Shown one piece after another: positions 34,822 to 45,800 of a stretch of 64,000 bases of DNA. A model generated the notes under the pieces. The model worked only from the letters and a program-made list of their open reading frames with translations. It ran no database searches and was not told the DNA's origin. A program made the translations under genes and the position numbers. Within the stretch, counting starts at the first letter, position 1; the number at the start of each line of letters is the position of its first letter. Source of the stretch: Holdemania massiliensis AP2 (GTDB lineage Bacteria; Bacillota_I; Bacilli_A; Erysipelotrichales; Erysipelotrichaceae); NCBI RefSeq assembly GCF_000327285.1, contig NZ_HE998568.1, positions 814,461 through 878,460 on the forward strand, written 5' to 3'.

Positions 34822-36051
34822 TTAATTATCAAACAAATTCTGAATGATCAGAGCGACGTATTCTTCCGCCTTGCCCTTAGGCATCTGAGTGGAAATCCCG
34901 TCATGACCGCCGCCGAATTCGCTGGCTTCCACAACATATCCGTTCTGACCGTTGGCATAACCCCAGACGAAGCAGGCCTTGGCCTGAGAGCTTTTCTTGA
35001 TCTGACGGCCAAACGCGGAAACCAGCTCGCAAGGCAAAACGACAATTTCCAGATCCTGCATGCGGATAATCGTTGTTTCCAGCTCCAGTTTCACATGCCC
35101 GGCTTTGATCTTGCGCTCAAAACCATTGATTTCAGAAATCAGCCACTTGCGTTCATCGTAAGCTTCAGCCTGTTTTAGTTTTGCCTTTGACTGTGCCAGC
35201 CGCTCTTTCAGCACCGCGATGTCCGGATCATATTCGACCTTGTAAACAAAACTCCGGACCTCCGGCTTGGCCAATTCCAGATCGCATGTCTGAGTGAACT
35301 GAGATATCTGCTCAGCAATACCGCGGCTGACACGCTTCAGCTCCGCAAAATCATTGTTCTGCCGATACAGGCGGTTGGACATATCCCCGGCGTTGCCGTT
35401 GCAGACAAGCGGCGTCACATTCAGATACGGGATCAGCTCGCGCCGCACCGCGGCTAATAAATCCCCTGAAATCTGATATTCTTCCGGCGATAATACAGTG
35501 GAATGGCAGGACATATTGACTAAAGCGGATATCGTCTTCTCCGCCGCATCTTTGAATTCGATGACCACGATCTGGGTATCGCCGTATTTATCCCGGGCAT
35601 TGCGGTTGCCGTAAAAACCCTGCGATTCTCCTGTCGTGTACTGCACGCGGGCGACTTCATGGAACTCTTTGTTCAAGGTTTCTTCAGCACCGTGGATCAA
35701 TTTTTCAAGAACTTCTTTCCGCCAGCCATCATCATGCGGCATTTCCGGATTCCGTGTCAAAAGCAGCGGAGCGGAATGACTGTGATCAGCACTCAGAATG
35801 ATATGATCATACGGGATATGATCGTATTCCACAAGATGATATTTAAACAAACGGACGAAATTGCTGTCAAAATTGGAAATGTCGGCTTCAATCCAGAGAA
35901 ATCGTTTTCCATCGACCTCCAATCCCAAACACGTTGCTTCAATTTCATCATGAACTCCTTTGAACTTCTCCGTCCGCATGGCATGTCCGGCTATATAGGT
36001 CGGATGATCCGGCGTAATATTCACGGTTGTGGTTGTCGTTACTTTTACCAT
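34822..36051 (-). CDS. Neutral/alkaline ceramidase-fold zinc amidase, cytoplasmic
   Basis: A 409-residue protein matching the N-terminal catalytic domain of neutral ceramidases. Zinc-site elements can be lined up: His in SADHSHSAP, His in NMSCHSTVLSP, Glu in LPCELVSAFGRQIK and Tyr in NGQNGYVVEASEFG. It has no signal peptide and lacks the C-terminal domain of secreted ceramidases, so it acts in the cytoplasm, where host ceramide is not expected. Its neighbours are a PTS IIA, a sugar phosphatase and a PTS regulator, so an amide on an imported sugar, such as an N-acyl group, is a sensible guess. Substrate unproven. Confidence 0.85.
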   Translation of the reverse strand: MVKVTTTTTVNITPDHPTYIAGHAMRTEKFKGVHDEIEATCLGLEVDGKRFLWIEADISNFDSNFVRLFKYHLVEYDHIPYDHIILSADHSHSAPLLLTRNPEMPHDDGWRKEVLEKLIHGAEETLNKEFHEVARVQYTTGESQGFYGNRNARDKYGDTQIVVIEFKDAAEKTISALVNMSCHSTVLSPEEYQISGDLLAAVRRELIPYLNVTPLVCNGNAGDMSNRLYRQNNDFAELKRVSRGIAEQISQFTQTCDLELAKPEVRSFVYKVEYDPDIAVLKERLAQSKAKLKQAEAYDERKWLISEINGFERKIKAGHVKLELETTIIRMQDLEIVVLPCELVSAFGRQIKKSSQAKACFVWGYANGQNGYVVEASEFGGGHDGISTQMPKGKAEEYVALIIQNLFDN

Positions 36052-36060
36052 AAAGTCCTC

Positions 36061-36480
36061 CTATTCATCGCCATCCAGATTTTCAATGGCATATTGACGC
36101 ATATAAACAATCGAGTCACGGCAGGCATTCACTTTTTCAGCGATTGTTTCCGGATTGATCGATTCCGGATTCATTGTGACCAGCTCCAGCAGCAGGGGCA
36201 GATTCAGCCCTGTGATCAGATGAACCTGCGGTTTGTCGTTCAGCTTCATCATCAGCTGCTGATTCACGCTTCCCCACAGGATATCGGTCAAGACAATCGC
36301 GGTATCGGTTTCCTGAAGCCTGCGGATGAAATCCTCCAATTCCGCTTCCGGATTGCGCTCAGGGTCTTCCGTATAAAATGGAATCGCCTGAATGTGATGA
36401 GTTTCCTGGGTAAAAAGCTGGAGCGTTTCCAACATACCCAGGCACAGATTGCCATGACTGGCTAATAAGATTTTAAGCAT
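36061..36480 (-). CDS. PTS mannose/fructose/sorbose family IIA component (second system)
   Basis: A 139-residue IIA protein with the phosphorylated His at residue 9 in ILLASHGNLCLGM. It serves the IIB, IIC and IID proteins encoded upstream, with the HAD phosphatase gene in between. Its start lies 8 nt inside the phosphatase gene. As in the first PTS operon, IIA is a separate gene placed after other functions. Confidence 0.92.
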   Translation of the reverse strand: MLKILLASHGNLCLGMLETLQLFTQETHHIQAIPFYTEDPERNPEAELEDFIRRLQETDTAIVLTDILWGSVNQQLMMKLNDKPQVHLITGLNLPLLLELVTMNPESINPETIAEKVNACRDSIVYMRQYAIENLDGDE

Positions 36481-37306
36481 TCCTTTCTCCCTCTTTGTTG
36501 GTCAATGCGGCTAAGACATCGCGGCAGCTGGCAGCCGTATAAGTCGCGGCCTGCTGCAGAAGCGGATGATGGGAACCGACATAGTAGCTGGGATGAAACC
36601 GCTGCAGCATTTCCAGATCGTTTTCATCATCTCCCACGGCGGCAACCTGATCCGCCCTTACTTGAAAGCGGGCGGCAAGCTTCAGCGTTTCCGTTGCTTT
36701 AGAGCGGCCGGCATGCAGGACTTCCATCTGCCGGTTTCCGGTTCTGACCAACCGATAATCATGAAACTGTTTTGGAAAAGCCGTCTGGATTGCGGAGGCC
36801 TGCGCGGAATCAGCATAGTGCAGACAAATCCGGCTTACCCTCATCGCCGGCACGGAAGACTCCTCAGAAAGCAGAAATTCGGTTACACCGTTGAGATCAC
36901 AGATGCGTTCTGTCTGAGCCAGCCGGGCTTTCAGTTCAGCCTGATGCTTCCGGCTGCCGCAGCAGGCAATCCCTTCCCTTGTATAGGCCGTGACGTCCAG
37001 CTGGGGCAGCTGCCCGGCATAGGCTGCAATCTGCCGAACAACGGCGGGGTCAAAGATAAAAGCCTGCAGCTGATTGGCAATCAGCGTGACATTGCCGGAA
37101 TAGCCGACAATCGCATCGAAGGTAAATCGATGGATACGTTTAAGAATATAGGAAGGATGCCGGCCGGTCGCAACCGTGATGTAAACACCCTGCTGCCGCA
37201 GCTTCTGCAGCAGCGCCACAATGTCCGTTTCCAGATCAAGGTTGGGAATATCTTTGGGGACTAACGTACCATCGAAATCGAAAGCGGCCAGCCGGATTTT
37301 TGACAT
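36473..37306 (-). CDS. Cof-type HAD phosphatase
   Basis: A 277-residue hydrolase of HAD subfamily IIB, usually a sugar-phosphate or flavin-phosphate phosphatase. Motif I is FDFDGTLVPKD, motif II lies in TVATGRHPSYIL, and motif IV is VGDDENDLEML. GAGGA precedes the ATG at 37306; a longer frame overlaps the IID gene and is rejected. In this operon it could remove phosphate from an imported sugar phosphate to limit sugar-phosphate stress or allow export. Confidence 0.9.
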   Translation of the reverse strand: MSKIRLAAFDFDGTLVPKDIPNLDLETDIVALLQKLRQQGVYITVATGRHPSYILKRIHRFTFDAIVGYSGNVTLIANQLQAFIFDPAVVRQIAAYAGQLPQLDVTAYTREGIACCGSRKHQAELKARLAQTERICDLNGVTEFLLSEESSVPAMRVSRICLHYADSAQASAIQTAFPKQFHDYRLVRTGNRQMEVLHAGRSKATETLKLAARFQVRADQVAAVGDDENDLEMLQRFHPSYYVGSHHPLLQQAATYTAASCRDVLAALTNKEGERNA

Positions 37307-37347
37307 TGACGTCCTCATTCGCTCAAATGGAACTAAGTTCCGTCCTT

Positions 37348-38160
37348 TTAAGCCAGGATGCCGAAGTAAGACAGAAGAATCGTAGCCACGATCATAATCC
37401 AGACCATCTTGACCGTATTCATGCCTTTGACCTTCGTCAGCCCAAAATAGGTGACAGCCGTGACGATACATGGAAGCAGAGCCGGCAGGATTCCATCCAG
37501 AATGGATTGAATGGTCTGTGAAGCATCGCCGATGGTGATTGCCACCGGTGTTGTTACCTTAACTAAGGATGGAATCAGCGCACCGATGACAATAACGCCC
37601 AAGACCGAAACCGCATCGCGGATATTGTTCAGCTGATCCTTGCGCGAAGTGATCAGCTCCGCTCCGCCGTAATACCCGATTTCAATCAGTTTCTGACGAA
37701 CCCAGGTGATCAGCGGCGTAAAAATCGCAATCATGATAATACAGGTAATCCAGTTGCCTTCAATCGCGGCATAGGCCGTCATGGCGCCCATAACCACTTT
37801 CGGAATCGTGTTGAACAGAGCATCGCCGATCCCCGAAAACGGGCCCATCAAGGATGTCTTTAATGAGGCTGCCAACTGCAGCGAGGATGGATCTCGATCT
37901 TGTTCAATCGCCAAAGCGGCTGCGGTAATCGCGGCGCCGAAATAAGTCTGACAGTTGAAGAATTTCAGGTTGTTCTGAAACTTTTTCTGCATTAAGTCAG
38001 GATCATCCGCAAACCATTTTTCAAAGAAAGGCCCCATGGAATAGACGCAGGCAATTCCCTGCATCGCTTCGTAGCTCTGACTGGCCTGAGCGGTAATCGC
38101 ATAGCGCAGCGAGAATTTCCGCAGTTCTTTTTTTGTCAATTTCTGATTATTTTCACTCAT
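37348..38160 (-). CDS. PTS mannose family IID membrane component (second system)
   Basis: A 270-residue permease protein with the family stretch LMGPFSGIGDALFNT and several C-terminal hydrophobic segments. The ATG at 38160 has GGAGGAATT upstream and lies inside the last codons of the IIC gene, giving coupled translation. Clearly diverged from the first-system IID at 9050-9880, so a different sugar is likely. Confidence 0.95.
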   Translation of the reverse strand: MSENNQKLTKKELRKFSLRYAITAQASQSYEAMQGIACVYSMGPFFEKWFADDPDLMQKKFQNNLKFFNCQTYFGAAITAAALAIEQDRDPSSLQLAASLKTSLMGPFSGIGDALFNTIPKVVMGAMTAYAAIEGNWITCIIMIAIFTPLITWVRQKLIEIGYYGGAELITSRKDQLNNIRDAVSVLGVIVIGALIPSLVKVTTPVAITIGDASQTIQSILDGILPALLPCIVTAVTYFGLTKVKGMNTVKMVWIMIVATILLSYFGILA

Positions 38161-38965
38161 CACCAATTCCTCCTGCATCCACATTCAAATACGCATTGGC
38201 CTGCGCCTTGGATTCTTTTTCCATTCGCTTAAACAAGACGACCGCGATCACGGCGCCTACCAAGGTAATCGCCAGGATGGACTGCCCGAAGAAGACATAG
38301 AGAACAAACCCAAGAATCAGATAATGGAAGTTTTCCTTCACCGGCATGTACAGCATTAACAGCGCCATGCCCAAAGCCGGAAGAACCCCGGATACCGTTC
38401 CCAACGCCGTCGTCAGCCAGGCCGGCATATAGTTGATAATCAGCTGAACAATCGGTTCGCCGAACAGTAAGAAGATGATGACCGGCAAGGTCTGACCTAA
38501 CGCGGCGCGGCCGAAACCGTATTCGCCAATCAGGATATCGCGGTATAATTTCTTGTATTCCCGTTTCTCGACATGTTTTTCCGCACGGTGATACCAATAG
38601 GAATTAACCGTCTTGGCAATGACGTCCAGCTGGATGCCCAGCGTGGCGACCGGAACACCGACGGCCATCGCCAGCTCCAGCGGAGCGTCGGTACCGGAGG
38701 CAATCGCAAACGGTACGGAAATCCACAAAGCGGTATTGAAGTTAGGGATGGAGGCTCCGCCGTAAGCAGCGAGTCCCATTGCCATCAGCTGGAAGGTACC
38801 GCCGATCAGCAGGCCGGTTTTCACGTCCCCCATAATCGCGCCGGCAATCAAGCCGCGGAATACCTGCTGACCGCCGAACTTTGCGACCAACTGAACATTT
38901 TGACCTAAAGTTCCGATGATATGACAGGCTAAAATCAGTAAAATGATCTGTATCGGGTTAAACAT
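38153..38965 (-). CDS. PTS mannose family IIC membrane component (second system)
   Basis: A 270-residue polytopic permease protein. GLIAGAIMGDVKTGLLIGGTF is the family's conserved early segment. It follows IIB by about 20 nt and overlaps IID by 8 nt. Forms the sugar path together with IID. Confidence 0.95.
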   Translation of the reverse strand: MFNPIQIILLILACHIIGTLGQNVQLVAKFGGQQVFRGLIAGAIMGDVKTGLLIGGTFQLMAMGLAAYGGASIPNFNTALWISVPFAIASGTDAPLELAMAVGVPVATLGIQLDVIAKTVNSYWYHRAEKHVEKREYKKLYRDILIGEYGFGRAALGQTLPVIIFLLFGEPIVQLIINYMPAWLTTALGTVSGVLPALGMALLMLYMPVKENFHYLILGFVLYVFFGQSILAITLVGAVIAVVLFKRMEKESKAQANAYLNVDAGGIGDE

Positions 38966-38985
38966 TCAATTCTCTCCTCTCTCCA

Positions 38986-39486
38986 TTATTTCCGCTTTTC
39001 CATCATCACCTGATAGAAATTGGAAATCGAATCATCCGTCGGCTGCAGTTTAGCCTCCAGCTCTACCCCTTTTTCATGCAGCTGCTTTAAAACTTCGGCT
39101 TCCTCGTCGTTGACCGTGATGTAGCGGCTGATCGCCACCGAATCTGCAGTCTTGTCAATGTTTCCAAGATTCCCCATGGTTAACAGCGGCACAGCAATTC
39201 CGTTTTCCACCAGTTTAAGGAAAGTTTTGGGGCTTTTGGCCACGATCATGACGGATTGATTTTGATAACGGTCGGCTTTGAGGTTTTCAATGGCTTTTTC
39301 GTGCGTTAAAACAGACAGGAAGACGCCGTTGGGCGTCGCCATGCGCAAGGCATTTTTCAGCATTGGATTATTGGCGCTTTCGTCGTCGATGCAAATCACC
39401 CGTTCAATGTGAAGCTTCGGCACCCACATTGTAGCGACACAGCCATGCACTAGGCGGTCGTCCACACGATAGTTCAGAATATTCAT
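38986..39486 (-). CDS. PTS mannose/fructose/sorbose family IIB component (second system)
   Basis: A 166-residue phosphotransfer protein and first gene of the operon. The phosphorylated His is at residue 14 in YRVDDRLVHGCVATMW; the Gln usually found after HG is Cys here. AGGAG stands 7 nt before the ATG at 39486, which is preferred over the adjacent TTG. Upstream lie a -10 box without a good -35 box and two palindromes, suggesting control by an activator. Confidence 0.93.
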   Translation of the reverse strand: MNILNYRVDDRLVHGCVATMWVPKLHIERVICIDDESANNPMLKNALRMATPNGVFLSVLTHEKAIENLKADRYQNQSVMIVAKSPKTFLKLVENGIAVPLLTMGNLGNIDKTADSVAISRYITVNDEEAEVLKQLHEKGVELEAKLQPTDDSISNFYQVMMEKRK

Positions 39487-39508
39487 CAAAATTCTCCTTT
39501 CTGTGCCT

Positions 39509-39514
39509 ATTCTA
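39509..39514 (-). promoter_or_regulatory. -10 box of the second PTS operon
   Basis: TAGAAT on the minus strand, with no recognisable -35 box 16-18 bp away. The palindrome at 39547-39563 is centred about 50 bp before the start point, a usual position for an activator. Confidence 0.5.
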
Positions 39515-39546
39515 GCATCCAGACAGAAACAGAAATCATTCCTTAA

Positions 39547-39563
39547 TTCCGCTTTAAGCGGAA
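39547..39563. promoter_or_regulatory. Palindromic operator candidate 1
   Basis: TTCCGCTTTAAGCGGAA is a perfect 8+1+8 palindrome with core GCTTTAAGC. See the sister element at 39679-39695. Confidence 0.6.
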
Positions 39564-39678
39564 ATTCTTTGAACAGATCGTTGACTATAATGAACGAAAC
39601 ATCGTAGATACTCTCTATCCAAGCTGAATTTCAGAGTCTAAAAAAACAAAAAAGAGATCCGGGAAGACCTCCTGAAAT

Positions 39679-39695
39679 CTTTGCTTTAAGCAAAG
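39679..39695. promoter_or_regulatory. Palindromic operator candidate 2
   Basis: CTTTGCTTTAAGCAAAG is a perfect 8+1+8 palindrome with the same GCTTTAAGC core as the first element, centre-to-centre distance 132 bp. Two copies upstream of one operon suggest a DNA-looping or cooperative regulator. Confidence 0.5.
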
Positions 39696-39776
39696 CAGCG
39701 AAGCATTGGCCGCTATTTTAACAGCCAATCCTCCACCGCGGCTGAGCATAAAAAATGAAAGCTGATAAAAACAAAC

Positions 39777-39811
39777 AGAAAAGCAGGCCTCACTTTGAAG
39801 TCTGCTTTTCT
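39777..39811 (-). terminator. Terminator after the giant lyase gene
   Basis: AGAAAAGCAG (39777-39786) pairs perfectly with CTGCTTTTCT (39802-39811), with a T-rich tail on the minus strand. It isolates the PTS operon from the giant gene. Confidence 0.82.
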
Positions 39812-39851
39812 GGTATTTGTGTTTCAGCGTTAGAAAATCCTGAATCACTGA

Positions 39852-42800
39852 TTATTTTCTTTTCTTCAGCATCCATAAGGCTGCACCCACGGCCACGATC
39901 ACAACAGCGCCGCCGATCAACATCCATGGGGAAGATGCGGATTTTTCTTCCGGCTTCACTTCCGGTGTCTTTTCCGGCTGAGCTGTTGGCGCAGCAGTTT
40001 CCGGCTGCGGTTCATTCTGAACCTGGGACTCTGATTCTTCAACGGATGTCGATTCTTCTTCTGTTTGCTGCTTGTTTCCAAACAAGGAACTCCAGAAGCT
40101 GCCGGTGGATTTTGGTTTTTCCGGAGCTGCCGGTACGGCCGGATTCGCGGAATTCACCTCATCTGAGGAATCTGACGGCGGGTTGGGAACAGGGTCCGGC
40201 AGGCTGCGGGTAATCACATAGACGCCGTCGAGCACCGTCGTATGGAATACGAGCTCATCGCCTTCAAATTTGAAATCGGAGATCGGCTGATAAGAAACAT
40301 GATAACGAACCAAATGAATTCCGTCTTTCTTTCCTGCAAATGGAATGCGGACTTCATACCGCGTTAAGCCGCGGCTTCTGGAACTGCCCATTTTCAACTG
40401 CCAAGCCTTGACAATTTCCTGACGGTCGAAGTTTTCATGATCAGCAGTCACATCCTTAACTTCCAGCGAGTCCGTATCGGTAAACAAGCCGATAACTTTA
40501 ATTCCCTGTTCACTGATCAGCGTCATTTCTTCCGGGTTCGGCATTACAGTCACCGTAATGGTCTTTTCAGCTTCATTGCCGGCGGAATCCGTGACCTTGT
40601 AGGTGACATGATAAACTCCGGCAACCGTGGTATCGACATCATTGGCGATGACATGCTCAGAAGTCAGAGTAAGTTCCTGATCTTCCGCATCGCTGATGAT
40701 AGCGTAATCAAGCGGATTGAACTCACTTCCCAACGCAATCGCGACATTGTTGGCGGTGATCACCGGCGGATTATCTGTGAAGGCCGTGACTGTCACATTC
40801 ACCGTTGCCTGATGTCCGCCGTCGCGGGAAGTCACGGTAATCACAGCCTGACCTTTCTGTTTCGCCGTAATCAAACCCGCCGCGTCTACTTCTGCAATAG
40901 AATCATTGCCTGACGTATAGATTAACTGCTTATCCGTTGCCTTTTCCGGCGTGACGGAAGCTTCAATCTGAGCCTGAATCTGAATCTCCAATGTCATTTC
41001 CGGCTGGGATACTTGAACGCCTGTGACTTCAACAATCTCCGCACGATAGGCTTCCATGCCTGCGATCAGAGCTTCACGCATCTGTTGAATTTCAGCACCG
41101 GTGAACTCTCTGTCAATCAGCGCTTCTGTTTCAGCGATGGCATTTTTCAGCTGCTGATAACCAGCATAGCTGCCGACCAAATCTTCACTGTAACGGCTTG
41201 CCAGCACTTTGGCTTCAATCAGCTGATCCACAATTTCCGGATTGTAATACGCTTCAAATTCAACAATGCCGTAACCGCCGTTGGTTGCTGTGCGCTTAAT
41301 TCCCTGGAATTTGACGAATTTGACTGTCATTTCATTGCAGTTGATGACGAACTGTCGATTCTGACCGTCGGTAATATCCGCCATGACTTCAAAGTTTATG
41401 CCGTCCATGGAACCCAGAATCTGATATTCTTTGCCGTAAACCGTTTCTGAGAACCAGGTAATCCGAACTTCATTGATGGTCCGGGCTTCCGGCAGCTCCA
41501 TCAACAGCCATTGATCCTCAGCTTCCGCATCCGTGATTCCTTCATAATTCGATGCCCAGCGGGTCTTAGTATTCTGATCGACTGCGCCAGCTGGTGTTAT
41601 CGGTGGATTTGCGCTTGGCCGATTAACAGTGGACGAAGCGGTTGCCGCCGCACCTACCATCAGATTTTCGGTACCCTTGATATCAACGTCTGCCTTGATT
41701 GTACAAGTTGCTTGATAGCCACCCTCTTCCGCAGCCGCGGTAATCGTCGCGATACCAATGGCATGGGTGGTCACGACGCCGTTTTCATCGACTGTCGCTA
41801 CGCTTTCATCCGAAGAAGTCCATGTTACATTCTTATTGTTGGCGTCTGCCGGTTCAACGTTGGCCTGAAGCGTCACCGTTTCCCCGCGCATCACTTTCAC
41901 TTCTGTCTGATTTAATGAGATGCCTGTAACCTTCGATTCAACCGTAATCTCAATTTGGGCACTGACTTCGTTATCCAGAGCAATCGCCTTGATCACAGCT
42001 GTTCCGCCATTGACTGCCTGAACATAGCCGCTCTCATTCACAGCAGCGACTGCAGGATCACTGCTTTCCCATCGAATTGCTGAATTGTAGGCATTCGCCG
42101 GCAGGATCGACGCATGCAGCTGCACGCCTTCATTCTTGCCTAATAAGTACGAATCACCTTCGCTGATGATCACTTGCTCAACGTGCAGTACCGCAGCGTT
42201 GAAATCACGGCTAGCCATTTCCAACTCATTGACGATTCTTGCCAATTCGGCATCCTCATAGGCGGCACCCAATTTTATTAAGGCTTCCGCGGCTGCCAGC
42301 GCTTCTTCCACCTTTTCTCTGAGTTGATTGTACACGGCTTCTGAAACAAATGCTGAAGCATCACCGTACTGTTCCAATAACGTTTTTGCTTTATCCATCG
42401 AGGCACTTAACGAAACCTTTTCATAGGCCTCAATCTCGAAGATCGAATATCCGCCCTGATAATGCGAACGTTCAATTCCCTGCATCCGCAGATACTGTGT
42501 TTCTGCGGCGTCAAAGCTCAGGGTATCGTTACGCGGGGTCTTGCCCGCATTGGCAATGACCGCATGGTACAGATCAAAATATGTTTCCCCATCCAAGGAT
42601 CCCTGCAGCAGATATTCGCGGGCGTTGCCGGCTTCCCAGGTAATGACGACTTGGGAAATCGTGCGCTTTTGTCCAAGGTTGATATCCAGCCACTGGTCGT
42701 TTTCTCTCGCTTTGGTTTCCGCATCAAGATTGCTGCCCTGTTCGTCATTGCCTTTGGTATAATTTGATGCCCAGCGGGTTGAGGAATCGCCATCATTAGC

Positions 42801-45800
42801 GAAAGCCGGGGCACGGTTTTCACCTACTTGTGAAGTTCCCGTTGCAGCATGCGCACCGTTAGCCTGCGAAGCATAGTTGATCGACTGATTGTCATAGGAA
42901 GTTCCGAGTTCAATCCCTCTTGGCTGACCATCCTTGATGTCAAAACGAACCTTCAGCGAAACAGAATTGCCTTCCGCCCGGATGATCTGAGCATCGCCGC
43001 TCAGGATGCTTAAATGCTGCGGATTGACATTGTCAATCGTAATTGTGATTTCACTCAATGACCGCGTAGGATCACTGACAGCCAGACGCAGCGTTTCTGC
43101 ATTGTCCGCCTTATCCAGAATCACAGCGGACGGCTTGTCAACGGTGACATCCCCCGCTGTACCGGCGACAAAGAAATTCATGGCGATCTGACCGCTGGCC
43201 AAATCTTTCAGGGCATGAACTCCGCCTTCCTGCTTGATAATGGCAATGTGTTCATCCGCACGATAGCTGGCTGTTTCTTCCTGACTTGCCTGCGGCAGAA
43301 CGATGTAAGCATACTGGCTGTCTGTTGGTTTTTGACCATGCTGAACCGCAAGCGATAAGAAGTTGTTGGTTCTTTCTGTATAATCCGTAAATTTGGCAAG
43401 CTTGTTGACGTCATTCCAGGTTCCTGTTCGTGTTTCCTTTTTAATCAGGACATCCGCGGAATCCAGGAAGACATACCCGATGGCATCATCGGCATTGCCT
43501 TCCAGCCAGGCATAGCCAGGATTGCTCAGCACTTCTTCGCCATTAGCATTGAGATAAGCGTTTCCATCCACAATTAAAGTATTGGATCCATCCGCTTTGA
43601 TCTTGCGGTTATCCACAATCGTTTCAACGGTGGCAACCTTCGGGTCGCTGCCGTCGTTCGTAATCCCTGTGCCTAAGAAAATCAGCTGATCGCCAAAGAC
43701 AAAGTAGGATTTATAAGCGCTGATGCCGGAACGGCTGCCGCTGACATTGGAATCATTCCCGGTTCCGCTGGCACTCGGCTTACTGAACGGTTTATCGCCG
43801 GTCAGAATCAGACCGCTGACCCCATTGACGCCATCCAGCGTGACGCCGCCCGCCCAGGCAGACTGACCGCTGGTGTTAAAGCTGATATCCTGATGGGCCG
43901 TGGTCACGCCGCTGACACGGTAGTTATCCACAGTCGCAAAGTAATGGTCGTTATACTGACTGATATCGGAGGTATAGATCTGGGTATGTCCCATTCCCTG
44001 ATAACGGCCTTTGTTGTTTTCATTATTTCCCTGCTCGGTGTTGTACATCCGCTTGGATGAGTTGGAAACGGTGAAGGTGAAATCTTCACGATGAACCACT
44101 GTTCTGTCCATATAGGAGTAAACGTTATAACTGCTCTGACGGGTCGCAGCCTCGACATCCTCAGTATTCCGCAGTACCTGAACGCGAATGTAATCACTGT
44201 AAGGAACCAATGAGAAATCCTGGGTTTGCGTCTGACTGAATTTCTCCTGGGCAATTGTTTTCAGTTTTGCACGGATCTGGGCTGCCGATTCCGTATCGAC
44301 AGTTTCCGCATACTGCAGAATCGTTCCCATCATCTTCATGCCCATGGTATCGCCCTGCTGAGCCATTCGGGATACCGCACGGCCGCGGACTAAATCCAGA
44401 ACGTTGCCGCCGTAGGATAAGAATGGGATAAAGGAATCATTCAGGAATGTTTCATACAGGGCGACGTTTTCCGGACTGACGGCCTGCTCGGTAAAGTTCA
44501 GCATGATGATGCAGTTCGTCAGCTCATCCAACAGGACAAAGCCATAGGAGCCATTATAAGGAATGGAAGTATGCTGGATGAAGCTGCCGTCCTTGTAGAA
44601 GCCGTCGCCGGAGGTGACATAAGTAAACAGCGGCGCCATGCAGGACTGAGCATGCTCAAGACGGCTGCTGCTGCCTTCAAAGGCGGCGCGCTTGATCACG
44701 ATGGAAACTTTATCAATCAGATTGGCGCCGGTTTCTTTCAGACTGCTGTTGAGCCGATAATCAGCTTTCGGAACAAACCGGTCGATGGTTGCCACAACAG
44801 ACTGTTTCATCGTTGCCGGCATTTCATCGCGCATCAGGAAGGAAACATCCATCATTGAACGCGGGCTGCCGATTTCCCAATCCCACCAGTTTGACGAGCC
44901 TTTTTTGGTATTCGGTCCATATTTATTGGCCAAAATGAATTCCATGGCTTCTAAAATCTGAATTCTTACCGCATCCTTCTGATACAAAGCGGACTGCGGT
45001 GTCTGATACTGGGTCGCGATCATCTTCAGGCGATCCAGGGCTTCCGTTACCTTTGCCCCCATTTCCGCATCATTCATCGCTTTGTCTGTCCACAATTCGC
45101 TGGTATCCGGGGACATCGGATCTTTCATCGTATCCAGATAATTCCGGGATTTCTGATCCAGACTTTGAACATTCTCCAGATAAACAGGATCCTGGAAGGT
45201 TCCTGAGGAATCACCGACTAATTCATTCACCCAGTAATTCATGATCTTTTCATAAGCCGTATCGATTTCACTGGTTTCGACCAGGTATTTCATCGCCTGC
45301 TTTATAGACTCCAGCGCCGCATCGACCGCATCCTGATCCAGCTCTGATGAACTGAGCAGTGCCTTGGCTTCAGTCAATGCTGTTTCCAAACGAGCCCAGC
45401 TTCCCTGCGTATAATTCTCAGAAGACAAGGTTTCAGCTTCAGAAATTGCTTCTTCCAAAGCCTGAATCTCAATCTTATCGCTGTAAACTGTCAGCGGAAC
45501 CGAAGCTCTCATCAAGGAATTGGATGTTGAGGTGGCTGTAATCAACGTCTTACCTCGCCCGACAGCACTTACTTTCCCATTTTTATCAACCGTCGCTGCC
45601 TTAGAGTTGGATGAAGACCAAATGACATCCTGATCCTCAGCCTCCTCCGGAATAACCTGAACTGCTGCCTGGGCTGTGTCATTCACCGCTAATCGAGAAA
45701 CATTCATCTGGACTTCCAGTGACTGTGCGTAAACTGGAAGCGGTTCAGATGTAGATACCGGAATGATCTGGAAATCATCAATCCAGAAAGTACCGGTACT

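Noticed and set aside
35659..36465. 268-residue open frame opposite the amidase and IIA genes
   Set aside because: It is antisense to two well-supported genes, has a low-complexity His/Ile-rich composition and no ribosome site.
37307..37471. Upstream extension of the HAD phosphatase
   Set aside because: It overlaps the IID gene, and the fold starts at FDFDGTL just after the ATG at 37306, which has a good ribosome site.
39852..40200. LPxTG sorting signal at the end of the giant protein
   Set aside because: No LPxTG-like motif before the final membrane helix.
40437..41915. Several plus-strand open frames of 130-160 codons opposite the giant lyase gene
   Set aside because: They are shadows of a long well-supported gene, with no ribosome site or recognisable product.
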